A DNA stretch of 10,109 nucleotides from Flavobacteriales bacterium. GTDB lineage: Bacteria; Bacteroidota; Bacteroidia; Flavobacteriales; BACL11. Below the pieces are notes generated by a model. It was given only the letters and a program-made list of their open reading frames with translations, did not search any database and was not told the origin of the DNA. Both the position numbers and the translations under genes were made by a program. Within the stretch, counting starts at the first letter, position 1. Each line of letters starts with the position of its first letter. The stretch is from contig JABGXK010000300.1 of assembly GCA_018675825.1 (NCBI GenBank), positions 1 to 10,109 of the forward strand. The letters run 5' to 3'. Below are positions 1 through 6,342 of the stretch, piece by piece.

Positions 1-251
1 AAGAAAATGAATTTGTCTCTATAACTGTTAAAAAAGGTGGAGCTCCAAAGGGTAGTATGCATTCTGTTGATGCTATATCAGGAGGAACTATTACTTCAGA
101 TGGTGTCACAGAAATGATTTATGACCGTGTTCGTTGGTACCTTCCTTACTTAAATAAAAACAAACCAGCTATAAACAAACCAGTTATAAATGACACAGTT
201 GTAAATGATACTATAATAAATATTAATTTAATTTCTAAAGTTGATGAGTAA
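1..251 (+). CDS. nqrC: Na+-translocating NADH:quinone reductase subunit C, C-terminal part (5' truncated)
   Basis: This is the last 82 codons of NqrC, read in the frame that begins at base 3; the N-terminal membrane helix and most of the periplasmic FMN domain lie outside the window. NqrC carries a covalently bound FMN that relays electrons inside the Na+-NQR complex. The visible stretch HSVDAISGGTITSDGV (60-107) is the flavinylation region. By homology to Vibrio NqrC the FMN-bearing threonine, attached by ApbE, should be the Thr encoded at 87-89. Here Gly precedes that Thr where the consensus I recall has Ala. After the usual family end, around WYLPYLNK, there is an extra tail of about 30 residues made of a degenerate pentapeptide repeat. 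The stop overlaps the nqrD start by 8 bases, so translation is probably coupled. Identity is secure from the motif and from nqrDEF following. Confidence 0.93.
   Translation, partial: ENEFVSITVKKGGAPKGSMHSVDAISGGTITSDGVTEMIYDRVRWYLPYLNKNKPAINKPVINDTVVNDTIININLISKVDE
159..233 (+). repeat. 15-bp in-frame tandem repeat, 5 degenerate copies, in the nqrC 3' end
   Basis: Five consecutive 15-base units start at 159, 174, 189, 204 and 219. Units 1 and 2 (aacaaaccagctata and aacaaaccagttata) differ at one base; units 3 and 4 are more diverged (aatgacacagttgta, aatgatactataata) and unit 5 is weak. Each unit encodes a pentapeptide of pattern N-[KDI]-[PTN]-[AVL or I]-[IV], from NKPAI to NINLI. The frame is kept, so the repeat lengthens the NqrC tail without breaking it, just ahead of the nqrD start at 244. 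Confidence 0.8.
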
Positions 252-888
252 AAAAGCTTTATTTTCAAAAAAGGATAAATTATTATTAACTGATCCACTG
301 GACGATAATAATCCAGTTACTGTTCAAGTTCTTGGCATCTGTTCTGCTTTAGCTATTACTGTGCAATTAAAACCTGCGATAGTTATGGCTATATCAGTTT
401 TATTTGTTTTATCAGTTGCAAATGTTATTGTTTCTTTAATGAGAAATCTAATTCCTTCAAGAATTAGAATTATTGTTCAGTTAGTGGTAATAGCTACATT
501 AGTTATTTTAGTTGATGAAGTTTTAAAAGCTTTCGTTTACGATGTAAGTAAAGAATTGTCAGTTTTTGTTGGATTAATTATTACAAATTGTATCATCATG
601 GGTAGACTTGAGGCTTTTGCTATGGCTAATTCCCCTTGGGAATCTTTTCTAGATGGTTTAGGTAATTCATTTGGTTATGGGTGGATACTGGTAGCAGTAG
701 CTTTTTTTAGAGAGTTACTTGGATCTGGAACATTATATGGTATTCCAGTTCTAGAGAAATTAGGCGTATATGATCATGGCTATGAAAATAATGGAATGAT
801 GATTTTACCACCAATGGCATTAGTTACAGTTGGTATTATCATCTGGATTCAAAGAAAGAAAAATAAAAAATTAATAGAATCAAATTAA
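244..888 (+). CDS. nqrD: Na+-translocating NADH:quinone reductase subunit D
   Basis: NqrD is an integral membrane subunit of about six helices which, with NqrE, forms a pseudo-symmetric pair that holds an intramembrane iron centre on the electron path from NqrF to NqrC. Counted from the ATG at 244 the protein is 214 residues, close to the usual 205-215. Cys33 in LGICSALAIT and Cys116 in TNCIIMGR correspond to the two iron-ligand cysteines of Vibrio NqrD (Cys29 and Cys112 as I recall), with the same 83-residue spacing. The FRELLGSGTLYGIPV stretch near residues 154-168 and the lysine-rich C-terminus are also typical. A TTG directly before the ATG (241) could extend it by one residue, but the ATG is the natural choice. 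The start overlaps nqrC by 8 bases and nqrE begins 4 bases after the stop. Confidence 0.96.
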   Translation: MSKKALFSKKDKLLLTDPLDDNNPVTVQVLGICSALAITVQLKPAIVMAISVLFVLSVANVIVSLMRNLIPSRIRIIVQLVVIATLVILVDEVLKAFVYDVSKELSVFVGLIITNCIIMGRLEAFAMANSPWESFLDGLGNSFGYGWILVAVAFFRELLGSGTLYGIPVLEKLGVYDHGYENNGMMILPPMALVTVGIIIWIQRKKNKKLIESN

Positions 889-892
889 TATT

Positions 893-1510
893 ATGCAGGA
901 TTTAGCAAATATTTTTATTAAATCAATTTTTATTGATAATATGGTTTTTGCATATTTCTTAGGAATGTGCTCTTATTTAGCAATTTCCAAAACAGTAAAG
1001 ACTTCAGTAGGTCTTGGTTTTGCCGTTATTTTTGTTTTAGTAGTTACTGTACCGATAAATTACTTATTAGTAAATTTTGTTCTTGATAGGGGAGCATTAG
1101 TTTGGTTACATGAATCTTTTCATGATGTTGATTTAAGCTTCTTATCCTTTATTATGTTTATTGCTGTTATTGCAGCAATGGTGCAGCTTGTTGAGATGAT
1201 AGTTGAAAAATTTTCTCCTGCTTTATATAGTTCTCTAGGTATCTTTCTACCACTTATAGCTGTTAATTGTGCTATATTAGGTGGTTCTCTTTTTATGCAA
1301 GAAAGAGCATATATTGATATTACTGAAGCAACTGTTTTTGGGCTAGGTTCTGGAATTGGTTGGTTTTTAGCTATTGTTGGCATTGCTGCTATAAGAGAAA
1401 AAATTAGATATTCTAATGTCCCTCCTGCGTTAAGAGGTCTTGGAATTACATTTATTATTACAGGATTAATGGGTATAGCATTTATGAGTTTTATGGGAAT
1501 TAAACTATAA
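893..1510 (+). CDS. nqrE: Na+-translocating NADH:quinone reductase subunit E
   Basis: NqrE is the membrane partner of NqrD; its helices insert in the opposite orientation and it supplies the other two ligands of the intramembrane iron cluster. The 205-residue length fits the family (about 198-210). It shows six hydrophobic segments. Cys26 lies in FLGMCSYLAISK and Cys126 in AVNCAILGG, matching the conserved Vibrio pair (Cys26 and Cys120 as I recall), with six extra residues between them here. The stretch FMQERAYIDITEATVFGLGSG (about 134-154) and the end IREKIRYSNVPPALRGLGI followed by a last helix are family hallmarks. The ATG follows the nqrD stop after TATT, with no Shine-Dalgarno, and nqrF starts 5 bases downstream. 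Confidence 0.97.
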   Translation: MQDLANIFIKSIFIDNMVFAYFLGMCSYLAISKTVKTSVGLGFAVIFVLVVTVPINYLLVNFVLDRGALVWLHESFHDVDLSFLSFIMFIAVIAAMVQLVEMIVEKFSPALYSSLGIFLPLIAVNCAILGGSLFMQERAYIDITEATVFGLGSGIGWFLAIVGIAAIREKIRYSNVPPALRGLGITFIITGLMGIAFMSFMGIKL

Positions 1511-1515
1511 TTTAT

Positions 1516-2829
1516 ATGATTTTATTAAGTACATTAACAATAACAAGTAGTATTGTAGTTTTTTTACTATTAATTTTACCTCTTGTGACTTTGTTACTTT
1601 TCGTTAAGACTAAACTTTCTCCATCTGGTAAGATTAAGATAATGATTAATGGAGAGAAAGAAATTGTAGTAGATGGTGGTAGTACTTTACTTTCAACTTT
1701 AAGTAATGAAGGTATTTTTCTACCATCAGCTTGTGGAGGAGGTGGTACTTGTATTCAATGTACTTGCCAAGTTAATTCTGGAGGAGGAGGTATTTTACCT
1801 ACTGAAGAACCTCATTTTTCAAGAAAGAAAATTGCTGAAAATTATAGATTAGGTTGTCAGGTAAAGGTTAAGGAAGATATGGATATTACTATTCCAGAAG
1901 AGATTTTTGGTGTAAAAGAATGGGAAGCAACAGTTGTCTCAAATTATAATGTTGCTACATATATTAAAGAGTTTATTGTTGAGCTTCCTAAAGATATGGA
2001 TTATATTGCTGGTGGTTATATTCAAATTAATATACCTGAATGCGAAGTTAAATACTCAGAAATGGATATCACTGCTCATCCTCAAGATCATCCAGGAGAA
2101 CCAGAAAAATTTGAAAAGGTTTGGGCTGAAGGTAATTATGCTTTAAGACATCTTGTTATGAAAAATGAAGAAGAAATTGTTAGAGCTTATTCTATGGCTT
2201 CTTATCCTGCTGAAGGTAAAAAAGTAATGTTAAATGTTAGAGTTGCGGCTCCTCCATGGGATCGAGATAAAAATACTTGGGCAGATATAAATCCCGGTAT
2301 TGCTTCATCATATATTTTTGGTTTAAAGGGTGGTGATAAAATCTCTATTTCTGGGCCTTATGGAGATTTTTTTATTAATGATACTGATGCTGAGATGCTT
2401 TATATAGGTGGAGGGGCAGGAATGGCTCCTATGCGGTCACATTTATATGAATTATTTAAAACTCTTAAAACTGGTAGAAAAGTAACTTTTTGGTATGGAG
2501 GTAGATCAAGAGCAGAACTCTTTTATATTCATTATTTTAGAGATTTAGAAAGAGATTTTCCAAATTTTAAATTTCACTTAGTTCTATCTGATGCACTACC
2601 TGAAGATAATTGGGTAGAAAAAAAGAATCTTGATGATCCTGATGGGGATGGGTTTACTGGATTTGTTCATCAAGTTGTTATTGATAAATTTTTATCAAAT
2701 CATGAAACCCCTGAAGATATAGAATTGTATTTCTGTGGTCCTCCTCTAATGAATCAAGCAGTAATTAAAATGGCAGAAGATTGGGGTATCCCTGATGAAA
2801 ATGTTCGTTGGGATGATTTTGGTGGTTAG
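1516..2829 (+). CDS. nqrF: Na+-translocating NADH:quinone reductase subunit F (NADH dehydrogenase subunit)
   Basis: NqrF is the electron entry point of Na+-NQR. It oxidises NADH on the cytoplasmic side and passes electrons through FAD and a [2Fe-2S] cluster. The order is: one N-terminal membrane helix (about residues 7-30); a ferredoxin domain (about 38-130) with cluster ligands Cys73, Cys79, Cys82 and Cys114 (C-x5-C-x2-C-x31-C); an FAD domain with RAYSMAS (223-229) and the GPYGDFF loop (280-286); and an NADH domain with the GGGAGMAPMRS loop (298-308) and CGPP (407-410). It ends WDDFGG. At 437 residues it is longer than the roughly 407 of Vibrio, mostly through an insert around 364-400 (DNWVEKKNLDDPDGDG region), which I recall as usual in Bacteroidota. 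It is the last gene of the nqr run, and only 9 bases separate its stop from that of the opposing folP. Confidence 0.97.
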   Translation: MILLSTLTITSSIVVFLLLILPLVTLLLFVKTKLSPSGKIKIMINGEKEIVVDGGSTLLSTLSNEGIFLPSACGGGGTCIQCTCQVNSGGGGILPTEEPHFSRKKIAENYRLGCQVKVKEDMDITIPEEIFGVKEWEATVVSNYNVATYIKEFIVELPKDMDYIAGGYIQINIPECEVKYSEMDITAHPQDHPGEPEKFEKVWAEGNYALRHLVMKNEEEIVRAYSMASYPAEGKKVMLNVRVAAPPWDRDKNTWADINPGIASSYIFGLKGGDKISISGPYGDFFINDTDAEMLYIGGGAGMAPMRSHLYELFKTLKTGRKVTFWYGGRSRAELFYIHYFRDLERDFPNFKFHLVLSDALPEDNWVEKKNLDDPDGDGFTGFVHQVVIDKFLSNHETPEDIELYFCGPPLMNQAVIKMAEDWGIPDENVRWDDFGG

Positions 2830-2838
2830 ATAATAACT

Positions 2839-3681
2839 TTATAAGAGGATTTTATTTTTATAGTATTGTGTTAATTTAATGCATTCTAAAGCTTCTTCCA
2901 CATCATGAACTCTTAATATATTTGCTCCATTTAATAAACCGATTGTATTTATTATACTTGTACCATTTAATGATTCTTGAGGTGTTGTTTTAAGTAATTG
3001 ATATATCATAGATTTTCTAGAAACTCCAATTAGTAATGGTAATTTAAATTTTTGAAATTCTGTAAGATTATTTAGAATTTCATAGTTATGTTCTATTGTT
3101 TTTCCAAACCCAAAACCAGGATCTATAATAATTTTATTGAATCCTTTTTTATTTAATAGTAGAATTTTTTTATTAAAGAAATCGGTTATTTCAGTTATTA
3201 CATTTTCATATGATGGGTTGATTTGCATAGTCAAGCTATTACCTTGCATATGCATCATGATATATGGTACATTTAATTCTACTATAGTATCAAGCATTTT
3301 ATTATCGTATTCACCAGCTGATATATCGTTGATCATATCAGCTCCATTTTTAATAGATTCCCTTGCTACATTAGAGTTACATGTATCTATTGATATTAGT
3401 AATTTTTTTGATTGATTTTTAATTATTTCAATAGCTGGTATAATTTTTTTTAGTTCTTCTGATTCAGATATTGAAATAGATCCTGGTCTAGAAGAGCAAG
3501 CCCCAATATCTATTATCTTAGCGCCAAGTTTCTCAATCTTAATACATTGTTTAGTAATATTCTCTTTTGTTAAATAGTTCCCTCCATCATAAAATGAATC
3601 TGAAGTAAGATTAAGTATTCCCATAACAATTGGTGTTGAAAAATCTGTTAAATTCCCTTTTTGTTTTATTTTTTTTGACAA
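2839..3681 (-). CDS. folP: dihydropteroate synthase
   Basis: FolP condenses 6-hydroxymethyl-7,8-dihydropterin diphosphate with p-aminobenzoate to give dihydropteroate in the folate pathway; it is the sulfonamide target and a cytoplasmic TIM barrel. Counted from the chosen start, the signatures in order are VMGILNLTSDSFYDGG (19-34), IDIGACSSRPGS (57-68), SIDT (97-100), MINDISAG (116-123), IDPGFGFGKT (186-195), GVSRKS (219-224) and RVHD (257-260). All expected catalytic and pterin-binding segments are present; the Pro of the usual NVTPDSF is Ser here. The start is uncertain. The only upstream ATG (3786) would push 61 bases into the divergent gene and add an odd tail, and the first internal Met is inside strand 1. 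I therefore choose TTG at 3681, giving 280 residues, which fits the family. It converges with nqrF. Confidence 0.93.
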   Translation of the reverse strand: MSKKIKQKGNLTDFSTPIVMGILNLTSDSFYDGGNYLTKENITKQCIKIEKLGAKIIDIGACSSRPGSISISESEELKKIIPAIEIIKNQSKKLLISIDTCNSNVARESIKNGADMINDISAGEYDNKMLDTIVELNVPYIMMHMQGNSLTMQINPSYENVITEITDFFNKKILLLNKKGFNKIIIDPGFGFGKTIEHNYEILNNLTEFQKFKLPLLIGVSRKSMIYQLLKTTPQESLNGTSIINTIGLLNGANILRVHDVEEALECIKLTQYYKNKILL

Positions 3682-3700
3682 TTTAAATGCTTTATATTTA
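3675..3700 (+). promoter_or_regulatory. weak candidate Bacteroidota-type promoter for the DUF1599-to-exported-protein operon
   Basis: The divergent gap between folP and the DUF1599 gene is about 44 bases. It and the folP start contain TTGACA (3675-3680) and TATATTTA (3693-3700). The second differs by one base from the Bacteroidota -7 box TAnnTTTG; a TTG element is expected 17-23 bases before that box, whereas the spacer here is 15. A start site near 3706 would leave a leader of about 20 bases. AT-rich DNA makes such matches by chance, so this is only a candidate. No comparable match was seen for folP on the other strand. Confidence 0.2.
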
Positions 3701-3725
3701 ACCTTTATTAAAACCTTATACCTAT

Positions 3726-4268
3726 ATGAATAACACTGTTCTTGAATATGATTCAATAATAAAAAAATGTGAGGACATTTTTGCAAAAAAAATGAAAGAT
3801 TATGGTAGTGCCTGGAGAATTCTTAGAATTAGCTCATTAACCGATCAGATTTTTATTAAAGCACAAAGAATTAGAAATATTGAGAGTAAAGGAACACATA
3901 AGATAGATGAAGGTGTTATTAATGAGTTTATAGGCATTGTTAATTATTCTGTTATAGGACTAATTCAAATAGACTTAGGTGTCTCTGAACAACCAGAAGA
4001 TCTTGATTATAATACAGTTATTAATATGTTTAAGAAACATATCTTATCATCGAAAGATTTAATGATAAATAAAAATCATGATTATGGTGAAGCTTGGAGA
4101 GATATGAGGGTAAGCTCATTAACTGACCTTATACTTCAAAAATTATTGAGGGTTAAACAGATTGAAGATAATAATGGTAGCACCCTAATTTCAGAAGGTG
4201 TTGATGCAAACTATTTAGATATGCTAAATTATTCAGTTTTCGCACTTATTAAATTAAATAAATCATAA
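3726..4268 (+). CDS. DUF1599 protein with two tandem copies of the domain
   Basis: I recognise DUF1599 (Pfam PF07659, from memory also called nucleotide modification associated domain 1). Members occur in Bacteroidota next to folP and in phages; their biochemical activity is not established to my knowledge. The 180-residue protein is an obvious internal duplication. Copy A (about 24-82) and copy B (about 118-177) both read DYG-x-AWR-x2-R-x-SSLTD-x-I-x2-K-x2-R-x3-IE, then EGV and NYSV-x2-LI. The charged, mostly alpha-helical character would suit a nucleotide-handling fold, but that is inference. No signal peptide or membrane segment is visible, so it should be cytoplasmic. It is the first gene of the right-hand operon, divergent from folP; the next gene starts 4 bases after its stop. 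The ATG at 3726 is a good start because the family begins shortly before the first helix. Confidence 0.9.
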   Translation: MNNTVLEYDSIIKKCEDIFAKKMKDYGSAWRILRISSLTDQIFIKAQRIRNIESKGTHKIDEGVINEFIGIVNYSVIGLIQIDLGVSEQPEDLDYNTVINMFKKHILSSKDLMINKNHDYGEAWRDMRVSSLTDLILQKLLRVKQIEDNNGSTLISEGVDANYLDMLNYSVFALIKLNKS

Positions 4269-4272
4269 TATT

Positions 4273-5250
4273 ATGAAGAATATTTTCCTTTCGGATAAAG
4301 AGTTAAATAATCTTCATAATACTATGAAGATTATTTTAGTCTTTACTCGACTATTAATTTCTGCATTATTTTTTCTATCTGCTATAGCGAAGCTTTATAA
4401 GCCTGCTATAGTTGGGATTTTAAATTTTGAAGAAAGTCAGTTAATTCCTATGGGATTTAGTTCTGATATTGCTCCGATTTTTTCTAGGTTAATTATTGGA
4501 TTTGAGTTTTTTATTGCATTTGCTATTTTACAATCAAATTATATTAAAAAATTAGTAATTCCATCAACTGTTATTTTATTAACTATTTTTAGTATTGATC
4601 TATCTATTGATATTTTTAGTGGTAATAGTGAGAATTGTGGTTGTTTTGGTGAATTAATTCCAATGACTCCAATACAAGCTCTCATTAAAAATATCATTAC
4701 TCTAGGTGCCTTATTTTTTATATATATGTTTGTAAAGGATAAAAAGAATAGTAACTTTTTATTATTATTAAATGGCTTTCTTATTATAGCTCTTTTAATG
4801 TTTGCTTTAATTCCAATATCTAATAATATTAAAAATACAAATAATGATTTTTTGTCGCATGTTAACTCAGAAGAGTTTTCTAATTTAGAAGATAAAAAAA
4901 TACTTTGTTTTTTTGATGCTGGCTGTGAACATTGTCAAGATGCAGCTAAAGATTTAGATTCAATTTCACTAATAGTAAATAATTTTCCAAAGGTTCATAT
5001 TATTTTTTCAGACTCGGAAAAAGATAATATTAAAAATTTCTTTGATTTTGTTGGGAGAGAATTTCCCTATCAGATTATGCCTTATGATAATTGGGAAACA
5101 CCTGAAATAGATAGTTATTCCGAAATTACTTTTCCTCTTTATGATAATCCAGTTGTCATTCTTTATGATGGAGTTAAGCAAGTTAGATTATTTGACGGTT
5201 ATGGGAGTAATAAATTTAAAGCTGATCAATTAAGAAGGATGTTAGAATAA
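4273..5250 (+). CDS. BT_3928-type membrane protein: DoxX/MauE-like domain plus thioredoxin-like C-terminal domain
   Basis: The first half (about 20-180) is hydrophobic, with helices near 20-38, 70-87, 96-116, 137-154 and 162-180. It contains ARLYKP-like FLSAIAKLYKP (34-44) and a Cys pair in NCGCFGE (121-127), which is the signature of DoxX/MauE-type membrane proteins. After a linker, residues 208-325 look like a thioredoxin fold: ILCFFDAGCEHC has a CxxC active-site motif (Cys218, Cys221), and NPVVILYDG (292-300) supplies the likely cis-proline strand. Such architecture suggests thiol redox transfer across the membrane, as proposed for MauE and VKOR-like systems, but no activity is proven. The ATG at 4273 follows the previous stop after TATT, as nqrE does. 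A second ATG at 4324 (residue 18) is the alternative, and family members as I recall them begin near it. Confidence 0.85.
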   Translation: MKNIFLSDKELNNLHNTMKIILVFTRLLISALFFLSAIAKLYKPAIVGILNFEESQLIPMGFSSDIAPIFSRLIIGFEFFIAFAILQSNYIKKLVIPSTVILLTIFSIDLSIDIFSGNSENCGCFGELIPMTPIQALIKNIITLGALFFIYMFVKDKKNSNFLLLLNGFLIIALLMFALIPISNNIKNTNNDFLSHVNSEEFSNLEDKKILCFFDAGCEHCQDAAKDLDSISLIVNNFPKVHIIFSDSEKDNIKNFFDFVGREFPYQIMPYDNWETPEIDSYSEITFPLYDNPVVILYDGVKQVRLFDGYGSNKFKADQLRRMLE

Positions 5251-5258
5251 TATATATT

Positions 5259-6338
5259 TTGCTTAATTATATAATAAAGAAAGTTTTTTATTCCATTTTA
5301 GTAATCTATGGAGTTCTCACAGTTGTATTTTTTTTATTTCATGTTCTTCCTGGTGATCCTGCAAGGATGATGTTAGACAAAAGAGAGGATTCAAAACAGT
5401 TAGAACTTATTAAGCATAAGTATGGTTTTGATAAGCCTTTGTATCTTCAATATTTTTATTATTTAAATGATGTTTCTTTCTTATCAATTCATGATTATAA
5501 AAATGAAGATGCTTTTACATATTTAGATGATAATAAATATACTGCTAATAGTATATTAAATATTGATGACTACTCAATTGTTCTTAAGGTTCCTTACTTA
5601 AGAACTTCATTTGTAAAATCAGATCTTAAGGTGTCATCAATTATTATATCTACTTTTCCTAGTACTTTTCTATTAGCTTTCTTAGCGATTATATTTGCTC
5701 TAATATTTGGTCTTATTTTTGGAGTTATTGCAGCTCTTAACAAGAATAAATTGATTGATAGATTTATACTTTATTTTTCAGTAATGGGTATGGCTCTCCC
5801 TTCTTTTTTTAGTGCTATTTTGATAGCTTGGATATTTGGATATATATTGCATTCATATACAGGATTATCAATGACTGGTAGTTTATTTGAGATTGATGAT
5901 TATGGTATTAGTAGAACTATGAATTTGAAAAATATTATTCTGCCCGCTATTACTTTAGGAATAAGACCTTTATCTGTTATTATTCAGTTATGTAGGAACT
6001 CACTATTAGATGTTTTGTCAATGGATTATATTCGTACTGCTAAAGCAAAGGGTTTAAATAGTTTTTTTGTTGTTTTCAAGCATGCTCTTAGAAATTCTTT
6101 AAACCCTGTAATTACTGCAGTCTCAGGATGGTTTGCATCTTTATTAGCTGGCGCTGTGTTTGTAGAATATATTTTTGCTTGGAACGGATTAGGTAAAGAG
6201 ATTGTTGATGCTCTAAATAACATGGATCTTCCAGTTGTAATGGGTGCAGTTATTTTTATATCATTGATATTTGTTATTATTAATATATTAGTTGACTTAA
6301 TTTATGCGTATGTAGATCCTCGCATTAGAATAGAATAA
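5259..6338 (+). CDS. ABC transporter permease of the DppB/OppB (peptide/nickel) family
   Basis: The protein is an inner-membrane permease subunit of an ABC importer of the dipeptide/oligopeptide class. Residue 1 to 36 gives the family N-terminus, a helix ending FHVLPGDPARMM. Residues 48-66 match the conserved ELIKHKYGFDKPLYLQY region. From about 125 onward come five membrane helices and the EAA coupling loop DYIRTAKAKGLNSFFVVFKH (256-275), then ALRNSLNPVI, and the end LVDLIYAYVDPRIR is typical. At 359 residues it is longer than the usual 305-340 because of a polar insert (about 72-120) in the first external loop. The only plausible start is TTG at 5259; the next in-frame Met is residue 37, beyond the first helix. 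No binding protein, DppC or ATPase gene is in the window, so partners must be elsewhere and the substrate cannot be assigned. Confidence 0.9.
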   Translation: MLNYIIKKVFYSILVIYGVLTVVFFLFHVLPGDPARMMLDKREDSKQLELIKHKYGFDKPLYLQYFYYLNDVSFLSIHDYKNEDAFTYLDDNKYTANSILNIDDYSIVLKVPYLRTSFVKSDLKVSSIIISTFPSTFLLAFLAIIFALIFGLIFGVIAALNKNKLIDRFILYFSVMGMALPSFFSAILIAWIFGYILHSYTGLSMTGSLFEIDDYGISRTMNLKNIILPAITLGIRPLSVIIQLCRNSLLDVLSMDYIRTAKAKGLNSFFVVFKHALRNSLNPVITAVSGWFASLLAGAVFVEYIFAWNGLGKEIVDALNNMDLPVVMGAVIFISLIFVIINILVDLIYAYVDPRIRIE

Positions 6339-6342
6339 AATT

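Noticed and set aside
1120..1383. Antisense open frame of 87 codons opposite nqrE
   Set aside because: It lies wholly within a well-supported gene, has no recognisable protein features, and is explained by the codon bias of nqrE.
1934..2146. Plus-strand 70-codon frame inside nqrF
   Set aside because: Low-complexity Leu/Ile translation in an alternative frame of an intact NqrF gene.
2632..2658. DDPDGDGF in NqrF as a possible EF-hand calcium loop
   Set aside because: It lies in the NADH-domain insert, lacks the flanking helices and full loop ligands, and similar acidic-glycine stretches are usual in NqrF of this phylum as I recall.
2830..2838. Possible bidirectional terminator between nqrF and folP
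   Set aside because: Only 9 bases separate the two stops and I saw no inverted repeat with a T-run there or just inside the gene ends.
3137..3415. Plus-strand 92-codon frame opposite folP
   Set aside because: The folP frame on the other strand carries all DHPS motifs through this stretch; the hydrophobic look of the shadow frame comes from AT-rich complement codons.
6026..6223. Antisense 65-codon frame opposite the permease
   Set aside because: Covers the conserved EAA loop region of the permease and has no features of its own.
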